This document shows, in pieces, positions 1 through 5,416 of a DNA stretch of 5,416 nucleotides. Made by a program: the position numbers and the translations under genes. The notes below the pieces were generated by a model, which saw nothing but the letters and a program-made list of their open reading frames with translations, searched no databases and had not been told where the DNA came from. The first letter of the stretch is position 1. Each line of letters opens with the position of its first letter. The DNA lies in NCBI GenBank assembly GCA_943324025.2, contig CALPKA020000051.1, positions 1-5,416 of the forward strand, in the 5' to 3' direction. Source of the DNA: Bifidobacterium breve. GTDB taxonomy: Bacteria; Actinomycetota; Actinomycetes; Nanopelagicales; Nanopelagicaceae.

Positions 1-659
1 CAACACCACCAAGATTGATACTGGAGTTAATTTGTGGCCAGATGCTGCTGCCAGCAGGAGATAACTCAGCCCTTGCCGCCCGGGTTGAAAAACTAGAACG
101 TGGCCAAAGCGCAGGACCAATCACAACTAGTGCGCCAGTTAAAGCTGAACCAACCAAAGTAGAAACAAAACCGGTTGAAACAAAACCGGTTGAAACAAAA
201 AAAGTTGAAGCAAAACCAGTTGAAACAAAAAAGGTTGAAGTAAAAGAAGTAGAGGCTAAGCCAAGTAACCACAAACCAAGTGGGGCCGCAGATATCACCG
301 CTTTGCGCAGAATGTGGCCGCAGGTAATTGAAAATGTTAAGGGCAAGCGCAGATTAACCTGGTCATTACTTGCAACAAGTGCGCAGATCATCTCAGTTGA
401 TGATGAGAATCTAACTATTGGAATTGTTAATCAGGGCGCACGGGATTCATTTATCAGATCAGAAAGTGATCTGATTTTGTCAGATGCCTTTGAAGAGGTG
501 GCGGGAGTGCGGCGCAAGATCCTTGCAACAGTTGATACCTCCGTTGCCACAACAACAATGGCAAGATCTGATGAGGATCCATCAGATGCCAATATGCTTT
601 CTGGTGCAGATCTTTTAGCAAGTAAATTAGGGGCTAAAGTTATTAAGGAGTCTGACTAA
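1..659 (+). CDS. dnaX: DNA polymerase III subunit gamma/tau, C-terminal part (5' truncated by window)
   Basis: This is the 3' end of the clamp-loader gene. The full protein is an ATPase that loads the sliding clamp, and its tau C-terminal region tethers the polymerase. The reading frame is open to the left edge (first whole codon at 3), so the TTG at 15 is an internal codon, not the start. The visible start reads TPPRLILELICGQMLLP, the end of the conserved domain III. Numbering from the TTG, a charged linker follows (about residues 30-93) with seven VExKx repeats (49-83). A folded tau domain comes next (about 94-175: LRRMWPQV, RRLTWSLL, VNQGARDSFIR), then a conserved tail ending LLASKLGAKVI. 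The actinobacterial tau domain has this same pattern, as I recall it. The ATPase part lies outside the window. The linker holds two possible -1 frameshift sites. recR follows after 21 nt, probably co-transcribed. Confidence 0.93.
   Translation, partial: TPPRLILELICGQMLLPAGDNSALAARVEKLERGQSAGPITTSAPVKAEPTKVETKPVETKPVETKKVEAKPVETKKVEVKEVEAKPSNHKPSGAADITALRRMWPQVIENVKGKRRLTWSLLATSAQIISVDDENLTIGIVNQGARDSFIRSESDLILSDAFEEVAGVRRKILATVDTSVATTTMARSDEDPSDANMLSGADLLASKLGAKVIKESD
197..208 (+). promoter_or_regulatory. Candidate -1 frameshift site A_AAA_AAA in dnaX, with TGA one codon on
   Basis: Bases 197-203 are seven A residues, phased acA AAA AAA in the tau frame. That fits the X_XXY_YYZ slippery rule. 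A -1 slip would read AGT (203-205) and then TGA (206-208), ending the protein within the linker and giving a gamma-like product. The A7 run could also allow transcriptional slippage. I see no strong downstream hairpin or upstream Shine-Dalgarno-like stimulator, so function is inferred. Confidence 0.35.
227..238 (+). promoter_or_regulatory. Candidate -1 frameshift site A_AAA_AAG in dnaX, with TGA one codon on
   Basis: Bases 227-233 read AAAAAAG in the phase acA AAA AAG, the same heptamer in the same phase as the known E. coli dnaX frameshift signal. After a -1 slip the next codons are GGT (233-235) and TGA (236-238). The shortened protein would end Lys-Lys-Gly, close to the Lys-Lys-Glu end of E. 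coli gamma. The nearest hairpin I could find (CCAC/GTGG, 269-283) has only 4 bp and lies about 35 nt away. No stimulatory element is therefore evident. Confidence 0.4.
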
Positions 660-680
660 TTTAATATTAGTTAACCAGAT

Positions 681-1280
681 ATGTATGAAGGAATAATTCA
701 AGATTTAATTGATGAGCTAGGACGACTTCCTGGAGTTGGCCCAAAGAGTGCGCAACGAATTGCTTTTCATATTATTCAATCAGATCGAGTTGATGTCACC
801 CGTCTTGCTGAGGTTTTAAAAACAGTTAAGGAACGAGTTAAGTTTTGTATTACCTGCGGAAATATTTCAGAGGAGGATCTATGCAAAATCTGTCGAGATC
901 CAAGAAGAGATGAAACTGCTATTTGTGTAGTTGAAGAGAGCAAAGATGTGCTTGCAATTGAAAAAACTAGAGAGTTCAAAGGTAAGTACCATGTATTGGG
1001 AGGTGCGATCTCACCAATCGATGGCATAGGCCCTGAAAACTTAAGAATTAAAGAGTTAATGACCAGGCTTGCTCAAACACAGATCAGTGAAATCATTATT
1101 GCTACCGATCCAAACCTGGAGGGTGAGGCAACTGCTACCTACCTAACCAGATTGATTAAGCCACTTGGGATTAAGGTCTCTCGCCTTGCCTCAGGGCTGC
1201 CAGTAGGTGGAGATCTTGAATATGCCGATGAAATTACCCTTGGCAGAGCTTTTGAGGGCAGAAGAAGTTACGATAACTAG
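681..1280 (+). CDS. recR: Recombination mediator protein RecR
   Basis: RecR acts with RecO (and RecF) to load RecA on gapped single-stranded DNA in recombinational repair in the cytoplasm. The 199-residue length is normal for the family. In order, the sequence shows a helix-hairpin-helix (about 9-29, [11 protein letters not shown]), a four-cysteine zinc site (C56, C59, C68, C71), a Toprim domain (about 79-175, with VVEE at 83-86 and the acidic [15 protein letters not shown] stretch) and the conserved end [13 protein letters not shown]...GRAFEGRR. The ATG at 681 is the first possible start, since an in-frame TAA lies at 672-674 and [18 protein letters not shown] matches actinobacterial RecR N-termini. 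No Shine-Dalgarno sits at normal distance; the only AAGGAG (645-650) is 30 nt upstream inside dnaX. Translation may therefore depend on coupling to dnaX or on SD-independent initiation. The ybaB/ebfC gene commonly found between dnaX and recR is missing. Confidence 0.97.
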   Translation: MYEGIIQDLIDELGRLPGVGPKSAQRIAFHIIQSDRVDVTRLAEVLKTVKERVKFCITCGNISEEDLCKICRDPRRDETAICVVEESKDVLAIEKTREFKGKYHVLGGAISPIDGIGPENLRIKELMTRLAQTQISEIIIATDPNLEGEATATYLTRLIKPLGIKVSRLASGLPVGGDLEYADEITLGRAFEGRRSYDN

Positions 1281-1319
1281 TTAATCTCATTATTTAAGAT
1301 GATCCCGTGTCTTAATATC

Positions 1320-1328
1320 TGAGATAAT
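1320..1328 (+). promoter_or_regulatory. Possible extended -10 promoter upstream of lysC
   Basis: TGAGATAAT at 1320-1328 has the TGn extension directly before a hexamer one base from TATAAT. No good -35 is seen about 17 nt upstream (tgatcc), which extended -10 promoters can tolerate. Transcription would start near 1335, giving a leader of about 30 nt before the lysC ATG. AT-rich DNA makes chance matches common, so this is tentative. The rest of the 84-nt spacer (1281-1364) shows no gene, hairpin terminator or riboswitch. Confidence 0.3.
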
Positions 1329-1364
1329 TCCCCAAATCCATTATTTATCCATCACAATTATCCC

Positions 1365-2636
1365 ATGGGCTTGATCGTGCAGAAGTTTGGCGGCTCCTCC
1401 GTTGCAGATGCTGAGGGGTTAAAGCGGGTTGCCAGCCGCATTGTGGCCACCAAGAAATCAGGACATCAGGTAGTTGTAGTAGTCAGCGCAATGGGCGATA
1501 CCACCGATGAGTTAATTGATTTAGCAAACCAGGTATCACCACTTCCAAATGGTCGTGAGCTAGATATGTTGCTTACCGCAGGTGAGCGAATCTCAATGGC
1601 ATTACTTGCAATGGCAATTTCAAATTTAGGTCATGAGGCAAGATCTTTTACCGGTTCCCAAGCTGGAATTATTACTACCTCAACTCATGGCAAGGCCAGA
1701 GTTATTGATGTGACACCGGGACGAATTCAAGAAGCATTAAAAGAGGGTGCAATTGCAATTGTTGCCGGCTTTCAAGGAGTTTCCCAAGATACAAATGACA
1801 TCACAACTTTAGGTAGAGGTGGCTCTGATACAACTGCGGTTGCACTCGCAGCTGCTCTTGAAGCTGATGTTTGTGAAATCTATACCGATGTTGATGGCAT
1901 CTTCTCTGCTGATCCAAGAGTTGTGCCGAGTGCAAGAAAATTATCTACTGTCACATATGAGGAGATGTTGGAGTTGGCAGCAAGTGGTGCCAAAGTCTTA
2001 CATCTTCGTTGTGTTGAATATGCCAGAAGATATGAATTACCAATTCATGTTAGATCATCTTTTTCCAACAAGGAAGGAACCTGGGTGGTAAAAGATCATC
2101 CAGAAGGGGGCGAAATGGAACAAGCAATAATCGCAGGAATAGCACATGATAAAAGTGAGGCTAAGGTGACAATTGTTGGCGTGCCAGATCGCACCGGAGT
2201 AGCAGCCGCCATCTTCCAAGCCATCGCAGACGCCGACATTAACATCGACATGATTGTGCAAAATGTTTCAGCAGCCGCAACTGGTTTAACCGATATCTCT
2301 TTCACATTGCCAAAGACTGAAGGTGCAAATGCAACTGCAGTGTTAAAGCGCATTCAAGGTGAGATTGGTTTTGCATCAATTCAATATGATGATCAAATCG
2401 GAAAACTTTCCTTAATTGGCGCCGGTATGCGAAGCCACCCAGGAGTTACCGCCACATTTTTCGCTTGTTTATCAGAGGCTGGGGTAAATATTGAGATGAT
2501 TTCAACCTCTGAAATTCGTATCTCAATTGTTTGCCGAAACACTGATTTAGAAAAGGGTGTTAAAGCAGCCCATACCGCCTTTGATTTAGATGCAGATCAA
2601 ATCGAAGCTGTTGTTTATGGTGGGAGTGGACGATGA
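1365..2636 (+). CDS. lysC: Aspartate kinase (alpha subunit; probably lysine/threonine regulated)
   Basis: Phosphorylates aspartate to aspartyl-4-phosphate, the entry step to lysine/diaminopimelate, threonine and methionine. At 423 residues it is close to the 421 of Corynebacterium LysC alpha. The kinase domain runs from about 1 to 245, with the N-terminal KFGGSS (7-12), [15 protein letters not shown], the nucleotide-binding [11 protein letters not shown] (148-158) and [15 protein letters not shown] (171-185). Two ACT domains follow (about 264-340 and 346-420), including QNVS (299-302), TDISF (309-313) and STSEIRIS. In Corynebacterium, inhibition by lysine plus threonine acts through this region; its presence here is inferred. 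ATG 1365 is the first start after an in-frame stop at 1320-1322, and [18 protein letters not shown] matches actinobacterial enzymes. It has no Shine-Dalgarno. A well-placed internal start at 2115 may give a beta subunit. The gene ends inside the asd start. Confidence 0.97.
   Translation: MGLIVQKFGGSSVADAEGLKRVASRIVATKKSGHQVVVVVSAMGDTTDELIDLANQVSPLPNGRELDMLLTAGERISMALLAMAISNLGHEARSFTGSQAGIITTSTHGKARVIDVTPGRIQEALKEGAIAIVAGFQGVSQDTNDITTLGRGGSDTTAVALAAALEADVCEIYTDVDGIFSADPRVVPSARKLSTVTYEEMLELAASGAKVLHLRCVEYARRYELPIHVRSSFSNKEGTWVVKDHPEGGEMEQAIIAGIAHDKSEAKVTIVGVPDRTGVAAAIFQAIADADINIDMIVQNVSAAATGLTDISFTLPKTEGANATAVLKRIQGEIGFASIQYDDQIGKLSLIGAGMRSHPGVTATFFACLSEAGVNIEMISTSEIRISIVCRNTDLEKGVKAAHTAFDLDADQIEAVVYGGSGR
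2115..2636 (+). CDS. Putative aspartate kinase beta subunit from internal in-frame start
   Basis: An in-frame ATG at 2115 (Met251 of the full protein) is preceded by AAGGGGG (2104-2110), a purine-rich Shine-Dalgarno-like run with a 4-nt spacer. Initiation here would give 173 residues containing only the two ACT domains ([17 protein letters not shown]...). Corynebacterium lysC is known to make an alpha-2-beta-2 enzyme in which the beta subunit, about 172 residues, starts near residue 250 of alpha. Position, length and ribosome site therefore all fit. The main lysC start lacks such a site, which makes the contrast more striking. The run also encodes PEGGE, so chance cannot be excluded. Confidence 0.6.
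   Translation: MEQAIIAGIAHDKSEAKVTIVGVPDRTGVAAAIFQAIADADINIDMIVQNVSAAATGLTDISFTLPKTEGANATAVLKRIQGEIGFASIQYDDQIGKLSLIGAGMRSHPGVTATFFACLSEAGVNIEMISTSEIRISIVCRNTDLEKGVKAAHTAFDLDADQIEAVVYGGSGR
2622..2636 (+). promoter_or_regulatory. Ribosome binding site and ATGA coupling overlap between lysC and asd
   Basis: GGGAG at 2622-2626 lies 6 nt before the asd ATG (2633-2635). That ATG overlaps the lysC TGA (2634-2636) as ATGA. The arrangement supports translational coupling, so that the first two enzymes of the aspartate pathway are made together. Confidence 0.75.
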
Positions 2637-3679
2637 GTAAAAAACCTTCATTAGCTGTAGTTGGCGCAACCGGTGCAGTTGGCACCGTAATGCTAGATAT
2701 TTTGTCTAAGCGTAAAGATGTTTATGGCGAGATCAGATTAATTGCATCTGCTCGAAGTGCTGGTAAAAAACTTATGTGCCGTGGTGAAGAGTTAACTGTG
2801 GTTGCACTATCTCCGGAAGCATTTGATGGAATTGATATTGCAATGTTTGATGTGCCAGATGAGGTTTCACTTCAATGGGGACCAGTTGCTGCAAGCAAGG
2901 GTTGTGTTGTAGTTGATAACTCTGGTGCTTTTAGAATGGATAAGGATGTTCCACTTGTTGTTCCTGAGGTAAATCCGCAAGATATTAAGAAGCGACCAAA
3001 GGGAATTATTTCAAATCCAAATTGCACCACCCTTTCAATGATCGTGGCAATGGGTGCACTTCATAAACAATATGGATTAAAAGAGTTAGTTGTCGCCTCA
3101 TACCAAGCAGCCTCTGGTGCAGGTCAACCTGGATTAGATATTTTGCGTGAGCAGATGAATCTAGTAGCAAATACAACTGTTGGTGAAGCAGCAGGTGATT
3201 CACGGAATGTAATTAAAGATTTTGGTCCATTCTCATCTCCTCTTGCTTTAAATGTAATTCCATGGGCTGGATCATTAAAGGCAGATGGTTACTCATCCGA
3301 GGAGTTAAAGGTTAGAAATGAATCTAGAAAGATTTTAGGATTAGAAAATCTAAAGGTTTCAGCAACCTGCGTGCGAGTACCAGTTCTAACCACCCACTCA
3401 CTTGCCGTGCATGCAATTTTTGAAAAAGAGGTTTCAAGATCAGTAGCTCAGGATGTGTTGAAAAATGCTGCTGGTGTTGAGTTGGTTGATGATCCTGAAA
3501 ACTATAAATTCCCAACTCCTGCAGATGTAGTTGGCACAGATCCAACTTGGGTGGGACGGGTGCGTAAATCACTTGATGATCCAAACGCCCTTGAGCTATT
3601 TGTTTGCGGAGATAACCTGCGTAAAGGTGCAGCGCTTAACACCGCTCAAATCGCTGAGTTGGTCGCTGCTGAGTTTTAG
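2633..3679 (+). CDS. asd: Aspartate-semialdehyde dehydrogenase
   Basis: Reduces aspartyl-4-phosphate, the product of the upstream kinase, to aspartate-4-semialdehyde using NADPH in the cytoplasm. This is the branch point to diaminopimelate/lysine and homoserine-derived amino acids. The 348 residues are typical. The N-terminal Rossmann fold begins VVGATGAVG (9-17). The catalytic cysteine is C131 in SNPNCTT, followed by the substrate-binding [11 protein letters not shown] stretch. The RVPVLTTHS segment carries the conserved R248 and the active-site H255. The C-terminal end [15 protein letters not shown] is the conserved cofactor-domain tail. As I recall, many actinobacterial homologues have Gly before the histidine where this one has Thr254; the position varies in the family (Cys in E. 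coli). The start is fixed by the 4-nt overlap with lysC and its Shine-Dalgarno. The stop TAG (3677-3679) directly abuts the stop of the opposing gene. Confidence 0.97.
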   Translation: MSKKPSLAVVGATGAVGTVMLDILSKRKDVYGEIRLIASARSAGKKLMCRGEELTVVALSPEAFDGIDIAMFDVPDEVSLQWGPVAASKGCVVVDNSGAFRMDKDVPLVVPEVNPQDIKKRPKGIISNPNCTTLSMIVAMGALHKQYGLKELVVASYQAASGAGQPGLDILREQMNLVANTTVGEAAGDSRNVIKDFGPFSSPLALNVIPWAGSLKADGYSSEELKVRNESRKILGLENLKVSATCVRVPVLTTHSLAVHAIFEKEVSRSVAQDVLKNAAGVELVDDPENYKFPTPADVVGTDPTWVGRVRKSLDDPNALELFVCGDNLRKGAALNTAQIAELVAAEF

Positions 3680-4684
3680 TTACCTACGAAGTGAAGGTTT
3701 TGAATTTTCAGCAATGTGAATTACTGCAACTGCTAATTCAAAAACTAAACGAATCGCAAGCAAGATCAAGAAGGTAAGAATTACACCAGCTACTGCCACC
3801 ATTGGAAATGCTGCATAATCTTGATTGATTCCATAAGTAGTTGAGGCGTAGATTGGAATTCCAACTGCAGCTAGTGCAACAATTGAAACAAAGTAGAAGG
3901 TGTATAGGTAGGAAGCAACTTTTCTAGTTAAGTACTCACTTAACTTGAAGTCCTTCATATGTCCAAGCACAGTCTTGATATCACTCTTCCAAGTAATCCA
4001 TGCCCAAAGAGATGCAATTAAAGCAAGTCCTAAAATCAAAAGCTTTAGCGCCATTTGAATAACACCAAAGATAATCAACCAAATCGTTGATGCTTGAAAA
4101 CCAGATGGCAGATCAGAGCTGGCAAGTTGGTAATTATTAATTATGGAATTGGTGATTGCAAAGCTTGCGGCTAAATAGCTTGCACCACTGATTGCATAGA
4201 AAACAACCTGATGAGTCTTATTTAATGGTGCTTTTAAGAAATTAACTAATCCGGTCAAAAGATTTGCTACTCGTGTCTTTTGCACAATAATTGCAAGCAC
4301 TAGCGGAACTAGCGCAAGGGTTGAAAGAGCTTCAACATATGGTGATTCACCAGTTCTGAAAAATACATTCTTAAATAATGTTGAAACTGCAACCTCATTT
4401 GATCGCCAAGTATCAGTTAGCCAAACTAAAAAGTAGATACGGGTAACTAAGGCAACTACTGATAAAAAGGCACGCATTTCAAGGTTTTGGGCAAAGATGG
4501 CAAAAAACAAAGCTAAATAACTAACTAGCAACCAGGTTAAACCAGTTGAGCTGCTTACGGCATTGAATGTATCAAAAGGATTTGAGTAATCATTGAGTGT
4601 GTACCAATAGAAGGTATCTGGAATTACAAGAAGGAGTGCGATAGCAAGATATAGGCGATGTAATTTATTTGAAATTAGATTCAT
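3680..4684 (-). CDS. Multi-pass membrane protein with DUF4282-like C-terminal domain
   Basis: Function is unknown. The 334 residues contain about eight hydrophobic segments by eye: 9-29, 48-66, 71-90, 116-135, 158-180, 200-231, 257-279 and 293-324. There is no cleavable signal peptide; the first segment looks like a membrane anchor. The C-terminal part (about 241-327) has the pattern I associate with DUF4282: a DFKLSEYLTRKVASYLY entry, two membrane helices and an ending RLVFELAVAVIHIAEN with a charged Arg (312) and Glu (316) at the membrane. I do not recognise the first 230 residues. The ATG at 4684 lies 14 nt after the stop of the metallophosphoesterase gene, with a weak GGTAGG Shine-Dalgarno (4693-4698), so the two probably form one transcript. 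The TAA stop touches the asd stop. The DUF4282 match is from memory of the pattern and needs a profile search. Confidence 0.8.
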   Translation of the reverse strand: MNLISNKLHRLYLAIALLLVIPDTFYWYTLNDYSNPFDTFNAVSSSTGLTWLLVSYLALFFAIFAQNLEMRAFLSVVALVTRIYFLVWLTDTWRSNEVAVSTLFKNVFFRTGESPYVEALSTLALVPLVLAIIVQKTRVANLLTGLVNFLKAPLNKTHQVVFYAISGASYLAASFAITNSIINNYQLASSDLPSGFQASTIWLIIFGVIQMALKLLILGLALIASLWAWITWKSDIKTVLGHMKDFKLSEYLTRKVASYLYTFYFVSIVALAAVGIPIYASTTYGINQDYAAFPMVAVAGVILTFLILLAIRLVFELAVAVIHIAENSKPSLRR

Positions 4685-4698
4685 ACTTTAAGCCTACC

Positions 4699-5416
4699 TT
4701 ACGCAGTTAATGTAATAAGGGAGATTTCAGGTGGGCAGGCAAATCTAATTGGTGCAAATGGACTCATTCCCATGCCAGCTGAGACATTTAGCCATGGCTC
4801 ATCATTGACCTTAGTAATGCCACGAGATCGCCAATTTTCTAAATCACAATTTGTTGTTAGTGATTTACTGCCACCAAACCAAGGAACTCTCACCTGTCCA
4901 CCATGAGTGTGACCGGCAAAAATTAGATCTAATTCATCTTGCGCCATTGCAGCTATTACTCGCTCATATGGTGCATGTGTTACACCAATAGAAATATCAC
5001 TCTTTGCACTCACCTGACCTGCCACCAAAGGATAATTATCCAACTCAAGATGGGCATCATCTGTTCCTCTTGCCTCAATCACACTGCCATTAACTTTGAT
5101 CATTACCTTATTATGATTTAAATCAAGCCAGCCTCTTTTTGTTAAACCATTTCTTAACTTAGTTGTTGGTAATTTCTTTCCAAGCTTTATATTTCCATGA
5201 TCTTTGCGCAGATATGAGAATGGGTTTTTAAACTTTGGCGCGTAGTAATCATTTGAACCAAAGACAAATAATCCTGGCAGATCCAATAAATCATCTAATG
5301 CATTCAATACTGGCCCAACTGCATCTGGATGGGCTAGAAAATCACCGGTACTAATCACCAAATCAGGTGCTAAATTAATAAAGCTTTTGATCTGCTTGAT
5401 CTCACGTTTTTTATTG
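4699..5416 (-). CDS. Calcineurin-like metallophosphoesterase (5' truncated by window)
   Basis: A two-metal phosphoesterase of the calcineurin-like superfamily; the substrate cannot be told. Visible are 238 residues. The frame stays open to the right edge (...KREIKQIKSFINLAPDLVISTGD), so the TTG at 5361, which lies within the PDLVISTGD strand, is not the real start. The first metal motif (D-x-H) must lie beyond the edge. Motifs seen in order are STGD (metal-ligand Asp), FGSNDYY (5242-5262) in the place of the usual GNH[D/E], VTHAPYE (His codon 4975-4977) and GHTHGGQVRVPWFG (4873-4914). The end reads VSAGMGMSPFAPIRFACPPEISLITL, which fits the actinobacterial family often found beside a penicillin-binding protein gene. 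Whether such a gene lies to the right is unknown. The membrane protein gene follows after 14 nt. Cellular location is uncertain, as the N-terminus is missing. Confidence 0.93.
   Translation of the reverse strand, partial: NKKREIKQIKSFINLAPDLVISTGDFLAHPDAVGPVLNALDDLLDLPGLFVFGSNDYYAPKFKNPFSYLRKDHGNIKLGKKLPTTKLRNGLTKRGWLDLNHNKVMIKVNGSVIEARGTDDAHLELDNYPLVAGQVSAKSDISIGVTHAPYERVIAAMAQDELDLIFAGHTHGGQVRVPWFGGSKSLTTNCDLENWRSRGITKVNDEPWLNVSAGMGMSPFAPIRFACPPEISLITLTA

Larger units (their letters stand above)
159..263 (+). repeat. Tandem 15-nt repeat encoding VE[T/A/V]K[P/K/E] linker in dnaX
   Basis: Seven consecutive in-frame units of 15 nt encode VETKP, VETKP, VETKK, VEAKP, VETKK, VEVKE and VEAKP. The early units are nearly identical at the nucleotide level (consensus gttgaaacaaaaccg), while the last two differ in several codons, as expected for older copies. 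The segment forms a charged, probably disordered linker between the clamp-loader core and the tau C-terminal domain. Because the unit is in frame, copy-number change would alter linker length without breaking the gene. Confidence 0.9.

Noticed and set aside
15..17. TTG at 15 as the start of a separate 214-residue gene
   Set aside because: The frame is open to the left edge and the residues before it (TPPR) continue the conserved DnaX domain III pattern.
269..283. CCAC/GTGG stem as the frameshift stimulator in dnaX
   Set aside because: Only 4 base pairs and about 35 nt past the heptamer, whereas such stimulators usually lie within about 10 nt.
1317..1327. TATCTGAGATA hairpin as a recR terminator
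   Set aside because: The stem is only 4 AT-rich pairs with no T run after it, and it overlaps the possible -10 element.
1281..1364. Lysine riboswitch or attenuator upstream of lysC
   Set aside because: At 84 nt the spacer is far too short for an L-box, and no leader peptide or strong hairpin is present.
2055..2353. Minus-strand open frames inside lysC
   Set aside because: They lie opposite a clearly conserved gene and show no recognisable motif or ribosome site; likely chance shadows.
4939..5121. Plus-strand 60-codon open frame opposite the phosphoesterase
   Set aside because: Composition is unprotein-like and it lies opposite conserved codons; no ribosome site.
5359..5361. TTG on the minus strand as the metallophosphoesterase start
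   Set aside because: It falls within the conserved PDLVISTGD strand, and the frame continues upstream with family-like sequence to the window edge.

Overview
The window looks like ordinary chromosome from a low-GC, streamlined actinobacterium. GC is roughly 40% by eye, most codons end in A or T, and spacers are very short. RecR, aspartate kinase, the tau C-terminal domain and Asd all resemble Streptomyces/Mycobacterium homologues from memory. The combination suggests a freshwater acI-type lineage (Nanopelagicales), but this is inferred from composition and protein similarity, not from a marker gene.

Layout. Positions 1-659 (+) hold the 3' end of dnaX (DNA polymerase III gamma/tau), cut by the left edge. 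After a 21-nt gap comes recR (681-1280, +), with no ybaB between them. An 84-nt spacer with a possible extended -10 promoter leads into lysC (1365-2636, +), whose stop overlaps the asd start by 4 nt (2633-3679, +). On the other strand, a metallophosphoesterase gene (cut by the right edge, stop at 4699) runs into an eight-segment membrane protein gene (4684 down to 3680). The asd stop codon and the membrane-gene stop codon touch with no base between them.

How the genes work together. dnaX and recR are replication and repair genes, kept adjacent in many bacteria. lysC and asd encode the first two steps of the aspartate pathway, toward lysine/diaminopimelate, threonine and methionine, and are translationally coupled. 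The reverse-strand pair appears to be an independent envelope-related or unknown-function unit.

The most interesting signal is inside the repetitive linker of dnaX. Two in-frame slippery heptamers (A_AAA_AAA and A_AAA_AAG) are each followed by a -1-frame TGA after one codon, much like the E. coli signal that makes gamma from tau. The second is a likely internal start in lysC with a good Shine-Dalgarno, placed where Corynebacterium makes its aspartokinase beta subunit. I saw no mobile element, CRISPR array, RNA gene or new defence-type system. No stretch over 300 nt lacks a gene.
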